64,000 nucleotides of DNA from Microbacterium sp. A20 (lineage in GTDB: Bacteria > Actinomycetota > Actinomycetes > Actinomycetales > Microbacteriaceae), in assembly GCF_004794515.1 (NCBI RefSeq), contig NZ_SSDF01000091.1, positions 248,001-312,000 of the forward strand. The letters run 5' to 3'. The number at the start of each line of letters is the position of its first letter. Positions within the stretch are counted from its first letter, which is position 1. A model generated the notes under the pieces. It saw only the letters and a list, made by a program, of their open reading frames with translations. It ran no database searches and was not told the origin of the DNA. This document shows positions 31,947-39,753 of the stretch, piece by piece. The translations under genes were made by a program, and so were the position numbers.

Positions 31947-32387
31947 GTGACAGCCCTGGATGATGCGCGCCTACGCGAACTCGCCGTGATGCGGAAGGTC
32001 AGGGACCGCATCGACCGGGAGTACGCGAAGCCTCTCGACGTCGAGGCGCTCGCGCGCGGAGTGCACATGTCGGCGGGTCACCTGAGCCGGCAGTTTCGGG
32101 ACGCCTACGGCGAATCGCCCTACTCCTATCTGATGACCCGCCGGATCGAGCGAGCGATGGCGCTACTGAGGAGGGGCGACCTGACCGTGACCGAGGTCTG
32201 CTTCGAGGTCGGCTGCTCGTCGCTCGGCACGTTCAGCACGAGGTTCTCGGAGCTGGTGGGTGTCGCACCCAGCGTGTACCGTGAACGCGCCGCGAACGTC
32301 GAAGGGATTCCGTCCTTTCAGGCGAAACAGGTCACCCGACCGATCAGGAATCAAGAAGCACCGCGCACCCATGCGCACCTAACGTGA
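31947..32387 (+). CDS. AraC-family transcriptional regulator (DNA-binding domain only)
   Basis: This 146-aa protein consists almost entirely of the AraC double helix-turn-helix (residues about 15-115). The helices read VEALARGVHMSAGHLSRQFRDAYGESPYSYL and LTVTEVCFEVGCSSLGTFSTRFSELVGVAPSVYR across the two motifs. There is no sensor domain. It opens a coupled group with VOC and UvrA-like genes: its stop overlaps the VOC start (GTGA). Small AraC proteins of this size often activate resistance genes. The GTG at 31947 was chosen over an upstream ATG because of the -10 spacing and the N-terminus. Confidence 0.85.
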   Translation: MTALDDARLRELAVMRKVRDRIDREYAKPLDVEALARGVHMSAGHLSRQFRDAYGESPYSYLMTRRIERAMALLRRGDLTVTEVCFEVGCSSLGTFSTRFSELVGVAPSVYRERAANVEGIPSFQAKQVTRPIRNQEAPRTHAHLT

Positions 32388-32803
32388 ACACCATGAACAT
32401 CAGCATCCACTACGCCTTCCTCCCGCACACCGACGCTGACGCAGCCCTCGCCTTCTACCGAGATGCTCTCGGGTTCGAGGTGCGCAACGACGTCGGGTAC
32501 GACGGTCTGCGCTGGCTCACGGTCGGTCCTGAGGGACAGCCTGAGACGTCGATCGTGCTGCATCCGCCGGCAACCGACCCCGGCATCACGGATGCCGAGC
32601 GGCAGACGATCCTCGAACTCATCGCCAAGGGCAGCTACGCGGCGCTCACTTTGGCGAGCGACGACGTCGACGCCCTGTTCGAGCGCCTCGTCGAAGGCGG
32701 TGCCGACGTCGTGCAGGAGCCGATGGATCAACCGTACGGCGTGCGCGACTGCGCCTTCCGCGATCCCGCAGGCAACCTGCTGCGTATCAACCAGGCAGCC
32801 TGA
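32384..32803 (+). CDS. VOC (glyoxalase/bleomycin-resistance fold) protein
   Basis: This 139-aa VOC protein has one pair of beta-alpha-beta-beta-beta modules. It begins ISIHYAFLPHTDADAALAFYRDALGFEVRND and ends CAFRDPAGNLLRINQ, the usual family ends. The DCAFRDPxGNxLR block carries a typical metal-ligand position. The start may be GTG 32384 (overlapping the AraC stop) or ATG 32393. It lies 27 bases before the UvrA-like gene and is probably co-transcribed. Role unknown; drug binding or a glyoxalase-like activity are the family options. Confidence 0.85.
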   Translation: MNTMNISIHYAFLPHTDADAALAFYRDALGFEVRNDVGYDGLRWLTVGPEGQPETSIVLHPPATDPGITDAERQTILELIAKGSYAALTLASDDVDALFERLVEGGADVVQEPMDQPYGVRDCAFRDPAGNLLRINQAA

Positions 32804-32830
32804 ACACCCACCGATCCACGAAGGACGCAG

Positions 32831-35188
32831 ATGACCGTCGATCAGCACCCCGCCGACACCCATGACCTGATCCGCGTGCAGGGCGCGCGCGAGAACAATC
32901 TGAAGGACGTGAGCGTCGACATTCCGAAGCGACGGCTGACGGTCTTCACCGGCGTCTCCGGCTCGGGCAAGAGCTCGCTCGTCTTCGACACGATCGCTGC
33001 CGAGTCCCGGCGCATGATCGACGAGACCTACAGCGCATTCGTGCAGGGATTCATGCCGTCGGTGCCGCGCCCGGACGTCGACGTCCTGGAGGGGCTGACC
33101 ACGGCGATCATCGTCGATCAGGAGCGCCTCGGCGCCAACCCGCGGTCGACGGTCGGCACGGTCACCGATGCCAACGCGATGCTCCGCATCCTGTTCAGCA
33201 AGCTCGGCCAGCCGTACATCGGCGGCCCGACGGCGTTCTCCTTCAACATCCCCACGCAGAAGGCGAGCGGGGTGATGACCGGCCCGGGCGGGGAGAAGAA
33301 GATCGTCAAGGATGCGATCTACCTCGGCGGCATGTGTCCGCGATGCGAGGGTAGGGGAGCGGTATCCGACCTCGACCTGGCGCAGATCGTCGACGAATCG
33401 AAGTCGCTCGACGAGGGCGCGATCATGGTGCCGGGATACACCGCGGACGGCTGGATGGTGAAGGGCTTCTCTCAGTCTGGGTTCTACCCGGCCGACAAGC
33501 CGATCGCACAGTTCACGGAGAAGCAGCGTCACCTCTTCCTCTACGGCGAGGTGACGAAGGTGAAGATCTCGGGGATCAACATGACCTATGAGGGTCTGAT
33601 CCCGAAGATCACCAAGGCGATGCTCTCGAAGGATCTCGACGCGCTGCAACCGCACATCCGCTCCTTCGTGGAGCGTGTGGCGACCTTTGCCGTGTGCCCG
33701 GAGTGCGACGGCACGCGACTGACCGAGGGGGCCCGCTCCTCGAAGATCGATGGCATCAGCATCGCCGATGCGTGCCGCATGCAGGTCACGGATCTTGCCG
33801 ATTGGGTGCGTGGACTCGACCTGCCTGGCGCCGGCCCGCTGCTGCAGGCGCTCAGTGCCAATCTCGACGCGTTCGTGACCCTCGGCCTCGGATACCTGAG
33901 CCTCGAGCGGCCGTCGGGGACGTTGTCCGGGGGAGAGGCGCAGCGGATCAAGATGCTGCGTCACCTCGGTTCGTCCCTCACCGACATCACCTACGTGTTC
34001 GACGAGCCGACCATCGGCCTGCACCCGCACGACATCCAGCGCATGAACGGACTGCTGCTCCGACTGCGGGACAAAGGCAACACCGTCCTGGTCGTCGAGC
34101 ACAAGCCGGAGACGATCGCGATCGGCGATCACGTGATCGATCTGGGTCCCGGAGCGGGAAGCGCCGGCGGGGAGATCTGCTTCGAGGGCACGGTCGAGGG
34201 GCTGAAGACGAGCGGCACCAAGACGGGCAACCATCTCGATGACCGGGCGCGGCTGAAGGATGCGGTGCGCTCGGCGTCTGGTGCGATCGAGGTGCGCGGC
34301 GCTACGGCGAACAACCTGCAGAACGTCGATGTCGACATTCCCACCGGCGTTCTCACCGTGGTGACCGGTGTCGCCGGGTCGGGCAAGAGCTCACTCATCC
34401 ACGGCTCGGTGTCGAAGCGCGAGGGTGTCGTGGCGATCGACCAGGCGGCGATCAAGGGCTCCCGGCGCAGCAATCCTGCGACGTACACGGGGCTGCTCGA
34501 GCCGATCAGGAAGGCCTTCGCGAAGGCCAACGGTGTGAAGCCGGCTTTGTTCAGCGCCAACTCCGAGGGGGCCTGCCCTTCTTGCAAGGGTGCGGGCGTC
34601 ATCATCACCGAACTCGGTTTCATGGACACGATCGAGACGCCGTGCGAGGACTGCGGCGGCAAGCGCTTCCAGGCGGGCGTCCTGGAGTACAAGCTCGCGG
34701 GCAAGGACATCACCGAGGTGCTCGACCTCCCGGTCGCTGAGGCGCGGCTGTTCTTCAGTGAGGGCGAGGCCAAGCTCCCCGCAGCCACGGCGATCCTCGG
34801 ACGCATGGAAGATGTGGGGCTCGGCTACCTGTCACTCGGGCAGCCGCTGTCCACGTTGTCGGGCGGTGAACGCCAGCGCATCAAGCTCGCGATACAGATG
34901 GGGGAGAAGGGCGACGTCTACGTCCTCGACGAACCCACGACGGGCCTCCACCTCGCGGATGTCGACAAGATCCTCGGACTCCTGGACCGACTGGTCGACT
35001 CCGGAAAGACCGTGATCGTCATCGAGCACCACCAGGCGGTCATGGCGCATGCCGACTGGATCATCGACATCGGACCCGGTGCGGGCCACGATGGCGGCAA
35101 GGTCGTGTTCGAGGGAACGCCGAGGGATCTGGTATCCCAGAAGTCGACCGTGACGGGGGAGCACCTCGCCGAGTACGTCGGCGCCTGA
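32831..35188 (+). CDS. UvrA-like ABC ATPase lacking the UvrB-interaction region
   Basis: This 785-aa protein has two ABC ATPase halves: Walker A GVSGSGKSSLVFDT near residue 40 and GVAGSGKSSLIHGS near 515, signatures LSGGEAQRIKM and LSGGERQRIKLA, and Walker B VFDEPTIGLHP and VLDEPTTGLHL. Cys-pair zinc modules are visible (CPRCEGRG, CPECDGTRL, CPSCKGAG, CEDCGGKRF). Normal UvrA is about 950 aa; here the segment after the first Walker A goes almost directly to DVLEGLTTAIIVDQE, so the UvrB-binding domain is absent. Such paralogues are linked to DNA-intercalating drug resistance in some actinobacteria. The ATG follows GAAGGA. Confidence 0.88.
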   Translation: MTVDQHPADTHDLIRVQGARENNLKDVSVDIPKRRLTVFTGVSGSGKSSLVFDTIAAESRRMIDETYSAFVQGFMPSVPRPDVDVLEGLTTAIIVDQERLGANPRSTVGTVTDANAMLRILFSKLGQPYIGGPTAFSFNIPTQKASGVMTGPGGEKKIVKDAIYLGGMCPRCEGRGAVSDLDLAQIVDESKSLDEGAIMVPGYTADGWMVKGFSQSGFYPADKPIAQFTEKQRHLFLYGEVTKVKISGINMTYEGLIPKITKAMLSKDLDALQPHIRSFVERVATFAVCPECDGTRLTEGARSSKIDGISIADACRMQVTDLADWVRGLDLPGAGPLLQALSANLDAFVTLGLGYLSLERPSGTLSGGEAQRIKMLRHLGSSLTDITYVFDEPTIGLHPHDIQRMNGLLLRLRDKGNTVLVVEHKPETIAIGDHVIDLGPGAGSAGGEICFEGTVEGLKTSGTKTGNHLDDRARLKDAVRSASGAIEVRGATANNLQNVDVDIPTGVLTVVTGVAGSGKSSLIHGSVSKREGVVAIDQAAIKGSRRSNPATYTGLLEPIRKAFAKANGVKPALFSANSEGACPSCKGAGVIITELGFMDTIETPCEDCGGKRFQAGVLEYKLAGKDITEVLDLPVAEARLFFSEGEAKLPAATAILGRMEDVGLGYLSLGQPLSTLSGGERQRIKLAIQMGEKGDVYVLDEPTTGLHLADVDKILGLLDRLVDSGKTVIVIEHHQAVMAHADWIIDIGPGAGHDGGKVVFEGTPRDLVSQKSTVTGEHLAEYVGA

Positions 35189-35200
35189 CGTGTAGAGCAG

Positions 35201-35238
35201 GAGGCCTACGGAAAAACCGGTCGGATTCCGTAGGCCTC
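35201..35238. terminator. Bidirectional hairpin terminator
   Basis: Arms GAGGCCTACGGAA and TTCCGTAGGCCTC (13 bp) flank a 12-base loop, 12 bases after the UvrA-like stop and 8 bases before the end of the convergent surface-protein gene. Confidence 0.7.
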
Positions 35239-35246
35239 TTCGCCTC

Positions 35247-36698
35247 TCAGTCCCTCCGGCGAACTCTGCGCACCACCAGAAGTAGAGTCCCCGTCAGCAG
35301 CGTGCCTGCAGCGATGAGCAACAGGGGACCGGAGTCCGCACCGCTGACGGCGAGTGACCCATCAGCTGCGGTCGGCACATTCGGCGTCCCGGGAACACTC
35401 GGGGTATCGGGGGCGACGGGCGGCTCGCTGGGCGGTACCGCCGCCACCGGATTCTCCAGGCTGATCGCGACGGTGCCGTCGGCGACCGTGAAGGTGGCCG
35501 TCCCATCGGCGTTGTCAGTAACTTCTTCGCCGGCGTAGATCGGCGTGCCGTAAGTGACCCCGGCGCCTCTGGCGGCAACCTCGGAGAGCGTCACGACCGT
35601 GCCGACGGGCAGGTCGGTCAATCCTCCTGTCGACCCCTCGGTGAGCGTCAGCTGACCGGTCTTCGCGGAGCCGTCGGCTTCGTATGTGTAGTCCACCGTG
35701 TACTCGGCGCCCTCCACGAGGCTCGCTCCGGTACCGCTGACGGTCTTGGTCACCTCGAACCCGCCGAGGTCATCGCCGCCACCGTCTCCGCCGGATGCGA
35801 TGTACTGCACCGGGCGGGCGGTGACCGTGCGATCTGCGACGGTCATGGTGTTGCCGAAGGCCTCACCGTCTTGCACACCCGCAGGAAAGTCCATCTCGGT
35901 GATGAACTGGTAGAACCGGTCGTCGCTCGTCACCGGTGCGATGAACGTCACGGTGAAGGTGTGCGCGCTCTCGTCCGCGACGATCGAGTACGTTCCCGGA
36001 CCGGTGCCTTGCGAGACGTCGTGCCAGGCCTGGCTGCCCCAATCGGAGTCATAGCTCCAGCGCGCGGACATCGCCGTCGGATCGAACGTGAGTGCCTCGT
36101 CGTAGACGTCGACGATCGTCACGGGCTCGCCACCCGCAGCCGCCAGGAACTCCGCGGGAACCGTCAGCGCCCACGTCATTGACTTCCCATCAGCGTTGAC
36201 GGATCCCCACTTCTGAGGTTCTTGGGGCACGTCGCCGGTGCTGTCGGCCACGCCGCCTGGAGTCGCCACCGCGACGGTCGTTCCGTTGTCGGCGATGAAG
36301 ACGACTTCATCCTCCTCGACAGCTTCGGTGAAACGTGCTTGGAAGTGCAGCGTGCCGTGCACATCGGTGTGCGTGTCGACGTAATCGCCGAGCGTGCAGA
36401 GGAACGAAGAAGACGAGACCACGCAGGTTCCCACCTCCGCGTCTTCTGTATCGCGCAGCGCGAAGGTCGCCGCATATCCGGACAGCGCATCGGGGAAATC
36501 GAGCTCGAACGTATCTCCTGCGGTGACAACGTCGTCAACTGCCCATGTCGCCTCGATGGTGTACGGAGTGTCCGTCACGAGAGGCGGCGCGTTCGCGATC
36601 TGGACGCCGGTGATGGCCGGCACGGGTGAGGCCGTCGCCGGCGCCGTGAGGAGGAGGCCGGACGCGGAGCCGGCGAGAACAGCCGTCAGACCGAGCAC
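35247..36698 (-). CDS. Cell-wall-anchored surface protein with Ig-like domains (start probably frameshifted)
   Basis: The frame encodes 483 aa. Residues 1-25 look like the hydrophobic part of a signal peptide (GLTAVLAGSASGLLLTAPATAS) without its basic start. Then come adhesin-like all-beta domains (about 25-290), a DUF5979-type domain at about 310-395 (FEVTKTVSGTGASLVEGAEYTVDY split in this block), a Pro-rich linker and a sorting region: LAVSG at about 449-453, a hydrophobic helix and the tail RRVRRRD. This looks like an LAxTG sortase substrate with Ser in place of Thr. A strong ribosome-binding site and ATG exist at 36723 but are one base out of frame. In-frame, a TGA stands just before HRVARRL. 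A sequencing error or a recent frameshift is likely. Confidence 0.75.
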   Translation of the reverse strand: MLGLTAVLAGSASGLLLTAPATASPVPAITGVQIANAPPLVTDTPYTIEATWAVDDVVTAGDTFELDFPDALSGYAATFALRDTEDAEVGTCVVSSSSFLCTLGDYVDTHTDVHGTLHFQARFTEAVEEDEVVFIADNGTTVAVATPGGVADSTGDVPQEPQKWGSVNADGKSMTWALTVPAEFLAAAGGEPVTIVDVYDEALTFDPTAMSARWSYDSDWGSQAWHDVSQGTGPGTYSIVADESAHTFTVTFIAPVTSDDRFYQFITEMDFPAGVQDGEAFGNTMTVADRTVTARPVQYIASGGDGGGDDLGGFEVTKTVSGTGASLVEGAEYTVDYTYEADGSAKTGQLTLTEGSTGGLTDLPVGTVVTLSEVAARGAGVTYGTPIYAGEEVTDNADGTATFTVADGTVAISLENPVAAVPPSEPPVAPDTPSVPGTPNVPTAADGSLAVSGADSGPLLLIAAGTLLTGTLLLVVRRVRRRD

Positions 36699-37126
36699 GA
36701 GGCGACGAGCGACACGATGTCATGAGCCCAAGCCTCCAATGATGTGTTTCATTCCTGTCCTTTGATTTCAGTGTGGCTCGTCGGCTTGTGGCGACGCGTG
36801 GTGCGAACCGGGCGCCAGATTTGCATCGACGGACTCATGCGCGATATTGCGTAACCTCTTACATACGACTGACTGTCCATGTTTGAAGACTCAAGGCGCA
36901 CAAGCGAGAGCTGATCGATTACCTATGGGAGCAGCGTGACACGCCGCAGATATGGCGGTGGGTGGCTCGTACGGTACAGCGTCCGCTGGCCTGGTCGTCC
37001 ATTCAGCGGCTCGTCATCGATACCCTGGAGCGATCCGCGTGCTGCGCTAGGCGGATCAGGCGGGAAGTGCGTGAATACTTCGCGCCCGGCGAAATCCACG
37101 TAACCGAGCGAGACGAGCTATCACCG

Positions 37127-37140
37127 ATAATGCACATTAT
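37127..37140. promoter_or_regulatory. Inverted repeat, possible operator upstream of the phosphatase
   Basis: ATAATG-CA-CATTAT has perfect 6-bp arms. It is centred about 50 bases before the -10 element of the phosphatase gene, in a position suited to an activator or a distal repressor site. The binding protein is unknown. Confidence 0.45.
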
Positions 37141-37180
37141 GTCAGGTCGCTCCGAAATCGACTCCCCGCCTCCGCGCTCA

Positions 37181-37186
37181 TAGACT
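37181..37186 (+). promoter_or_regulatory. Leaderless -10 element (TAGACT) for the tyrosine phosphatase
   Basis: TAGACT is followed by 6 bases (CTCGGC) and the ATG at 37193, with no Shine-Dalgarno sequence. Confidence 0.6.
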
Positions 37187-37192
37187 CTCGGC

Positions 37193-37915
37193 ATGCGCGA
37201 CCTCGGATGGGACGGGTACTTCAATGCCCGTGATCTCGGCGGACTCCCCACGTCGTTCTCCGCTACCGGTTCCACGCTTTTCGGGCGGGTCGCACGGGGG
37301 CCTCGGCGCGAACTCCTGACGGAAGCGGGATGGCAGGACGCTCAGCGGTGGGGCCTGGGGGCGATCGTCGACCTACGATGCGCGTACGAGGTCGGCGCTC
37401 GGGACGGCGATCCGGATGTCGCTGCAGAGACGAGCACGATCGTCGCCGTGGTGAATGCTCCGACGGAGGATCAGGACGACGAGGAGTTCCGCGCCGTCTG
37501 TTTCCCGATTCTGGACTCGCCGCTCTACTGGCGCCACAACTGGCGGATACTGCCCGAGCTGGTGCTCGACGCCCTGACGGCGATCGCCGCTGCTCCCCGC
37601 GGGGTCCTCGTGGACTGCAGCGCAGGACGCGACCGGACGGGGATGATCAGTGCACTGCTGCTGAGCAACGCCGGCGTGAGCCCAGACGACGTCGCTGCCG
37701 ACTATGCGGAGTCGGTGAGAGCGATGGTCGGCGCCCAGACTCACGCCCCCACCCTCGACCGGCAGGCCGGCTGGAGCGCCGACGAGGTGACGAACTGGAT
37801 TGCGCAGACCGGTCCGATCGTGGCGGACATAGCGGCCGATGTTGATGGGGCCTTCGCCGCCATCGGTGCGAGCGCTGATCTGCGGAACAGGCTGCGCGCG
37901 CTCCTCACCCGGTGA
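37193..37915 (+). CDS. Tyrosine/lipid phosphatase (PtpB-like)
   Basis: This 240-aa protein-tyrosine-phosphatase-superfamily enzyme contains the N-terminal NARDLGG motif (residues 11-17) characteristic of the PtpB group. The P-loop DCSAGRDRTG has the nucleophile Cys142 and Arg148 (CX5R). No signal peptide is seen. It may act on phosphotyrosine, phosphoserine or phosphoinositides; the PtpB group is known for broad activity. It stands alone, after a low-GC intergenic region, with a leaderless promoter. No kinase is adjacent. Confidence 0.87.
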   Translation: MRDLGWDGYFNARDLGGLPTSFSATGSTLFGRVARGPRRELLTEAGWQDAQRWGLGAIVDLRCAYEVGARDGDPDVAAETSTIVAVVNAPTEDQDDEEFRAVCFPILDSPLYWRHNWRILPELVLDALTAIAAAPRGVLVDCSAGRDRTGMISALLLSNAGVSPDDVAADYAESVRAMVGAQTHAPTLDRQAGWSADEVTNWIAQTGPIVADIAADVDGAFAAIGASADLRNRLRALLTR

Positions 37916-37957
37916 CAGGAACCTGACGCGGTGGCAGGCCGCTCCCCCGCGCTCGAG

Positions 37958-38326
37958 CTACTTCACGGACCAGACGCCGAGCTCGTTGCCGGTCGGGTCG
38001 GAGAAGTGCAGGCGTCGCCCGCCGGGGAACTCGTAAGGTGCCTGCAGGATCGTGCCACCTGCCGAGACGATGCCACTCATCGTCGCGTCGAGGTCGTCCG
38101 AGTACAGGAGCACCAGCGGGCCGCCGACCGGACGCGGCTCGTCGGCGAGCATGAGTCCGCCGACCTCGCTGCCGTCATCACGCGGGGACACGATGCCCGC
38201 ATAACCGGGTCCGTAGTCGTTGAAGGTCCACCCGAACGCCTCGGCGAAGAATCGCCTCGATGCTTCGAGATCGGTGACGACGAGTTCGACATAGTCGAGG
38301 GAATGATGCAGAGGGGAACTGGTCAT
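37958..38326 (-). CDS. VOC-family protein
   Basis: This 122-aa VOC protein begins HSLDYVELVVTDLEASRRFFAEAFGWTFNDYGPGYAG in a standard first module and ends LHFSDPTGNELGVWSVK. The length fits the single-module VOC group related to glyoxalase and drug-binding proteins. Substrate unknown. The ATG at 38326 has a leaderless -10 (TAACGT). It is divergent from an MFS transporter whose start is 74 bases away, which suggests shared control. Confidence 0.85.
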   Translation of the reverse strand: MTSSPLHHSLDYVELVVTDLEASRRFFAEAFGWTFNDYGPGYAGIVSPRDDGSEVGGLMLADEPRPVGGPLVLLYSDDLDATMSGIVSAGGTILQAPYEFPGGRRLHFSDPTGNELGVWSVK

Positions 38327-38332
38327 GGCGTC

Positions 38333-38394
38333 ACGTTAGCCCCCCGGTCCGACATCGCCCGCGGGCAGAGGCGACGCTGTCGCAGGAGTAGCGT
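38333..38394. promoter_or_regulatory. Divergent leaderless promoters for VOC (minus) and MFS (plus)
   Basis: On the minus strand TAACGT (38338 to 38333) is followed by 6 bases (GACGCC) and the VOC ATG. On the plus strand TAGCGT (38389-38394) is followed by 6 bases (TGACAT) and the MFS GTG. The two -10 elements are 50 bases apart, so the -35 regions must overlap or nearly touch. Confidence 0.6.
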
Positions 38395-38400
38395 TGACAT

Positions 38401-39726
38401 GTGCCGCAGGTCCCCCACTCCCCCGTGTCCACGCCAGGATTTCGCGCATGGGTGATCTGGTCCGTCGGCGTCGCAGCCTACGTGCTGGCGATCACGAACC
38501 GCACCTCCCTCGGCGCGGTCGGAGTGGAGGCGGCCGACAGGTTCCAGGCGGACGCATCGACACTCGCGCTGTTCGCCGTCGTGCAACTCGCGGTCTACGG
38601 CGGGATGCAGATCCCGATCGGGATCCTGCTCGACCGCTTCGGCTCGCGCCCCATCATGACGATCGGCATGTTGCTCATGGCGGCGGGGCAGCTGACCATG
38701 GCCCTCTCCCCCAGCATCGGCATCGCGATCTTCGCGCGCGTTCTGCTCGGCGCGGGAGACGCGGCGATCTTCCCCGCCGTGCTGCGTCTGGTCGCGACGT
38801 GGTTTCCCGCACAGCGTGGTCCGATCATGGTGCAGTTCACCGGGATCATCGGGCAGACCGGTCAGCTGATCGCCCTGGTCCCGCTCGCGGCACTGCTTCA
38901 TGCGACGACCTGGACCATCACTTTCGGCAGCATCGCCGGCCTCGGAGTGCTGTTCACCATCCTCGTGGCGCTCGTCATCCGCAACCACCCCGCAGAGCGC
39001 GGCGCCGACGTCACGGTGAATACCGACACGGGCGTCATCCGCGTCGTCACATCGGCGATCGACACGGGCGTCGGCATCCGCGCCGCCTGGGCCCATCCGG
39101 GCACTCGCCTCGCCTTCTGGTCCCATTTCACGACACCGTTCGCGGGCACCGCGTTCGTCCTGCTCTGGGGAATGCCCTTCCTCACCGCAGCCGAAGGGCT
39201 CGACACCGCTCATGCGGCGGGAATCATCTCCGTATATGTCGTTGCCGGCATGCTTCTGGGGCCGATCATCGGCGACCTCTCGCGAAGACTGCCCAACCAC
39301 CGATCCCTGGCACTCGTGCTCCCCGCCGTAGGCGTGCAGATGGCGGCGTGGATCGCCGTCATCGCCCTTCCTGACACCGCTCCGCTCTGGCTGCTCTACG
39401 TGCTGGCGATCGCACTCGCGACCGGCGGTCCTGCATCGATGATCGCCTTCGACCATGCCCGCACGCACAATCCGAGCCACCGGCTGAGCACGGCGACAGG
39501 TGTCACCAACGCGGGCGGCTTCATCGCCGCCCTCATCGCGATCTTCCTGATCGGACTCGTCCTCGACATGCAAGGCGCCGGTACTCCCGAGACATACACC
39601 CTCGAAGCGTTCCGCATCGCCTTCCTCATGCCGATCCCGCTATGGATCATCGGAACCGCGTTCATTCTCATCGAGCGCAAGCGCACACGCATCCGCATGG
39701 GCCTCGATCCGGAGCGCCGTCGCTGA
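38401..39726 (+). CDS. Major facilitator superfamily transporter
   Basis: This 441-aa transporter has twelve hydrophobic segments. It contains the MFS loop 2-3 motif in variant form (GILLDRFGSRPIMTIGM) and ILLGAGDAAIFPAVLRL. It also has IGQTGQLIALVPLAALLHATTW and a central loop near 200. The family is clear, but the substrate is not; motifs resemble nitrate/organic-anion or drug-type permeases only weakly. GTG start with a leaderless -10. Divergent from the VOC gene and convergent, 27 bases apart, with the arginase-fold gene. Confidence 0.85.
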   Translation: MPQVPHSPVSTPGFRAWVIWSVGVAAYVLAITNRTSLGAVGVEAADRFQADASTLALFAVVQLAVYGGMQIPIGILLDRFGSRPIMTIGMLLMAAGQLTMALSPSIGIAIFARVLLGAGDAAIFPAVLRLVATWFPAQRGPIMVQFTGIIGQTGQLIALVPLAALLHATTWTITFGSIAGLGVLFTILVALVIRNHPAERGADVTVNTDTGVIRVVTSAIDTGVGIRAAWAHPGTRLAFWSHFTTPFAGTAFVLLWGMPFLTAAEGLDTAHAAGIISVYVVAGMLLGPIIGDLSRRLPNHRSLALVLPAVGVQMAAWIAVIALPDTAPLWLLYVLAIALATGGPASMIAFDHARTHNPSHRLSTATGVTNAGGFIAALIAIFLIGLVLDMQGAGTPETYTLEAFRIAFLMPIPLWIIGTAFILIERKRTRIRMGLDPERRR

Positions 39727-39753
39727 CTGTTCCGCGATCGTGGGTACGGAGGT

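Larger units (their letters stand above)
36724..37192. other. Long intergenic region of lower GC
   Basis: About 470 bases with no convincing gene separate the surface protein and the tyrosine phosphatase. It is visibly richer in A/T than the surroundings (for example TTACATACGAC near 36865 and the stretch around 37120-37145). A 73-codon open frame (36962-37183) has no recognisable features. It contains a 14-bp inverted repeat at 37127-37140 and the phosphatase -10. It may be a remnant of a lost or imported segment. Confidence 0.6.

Noticed and set aside
36962..37183. A 73-codon open frame in the low-GC gap
   Set aside because: No ribosome-binding site, no recognisable domain, and its stop coincides with the phosphatase -10. 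Too little to call a gene.
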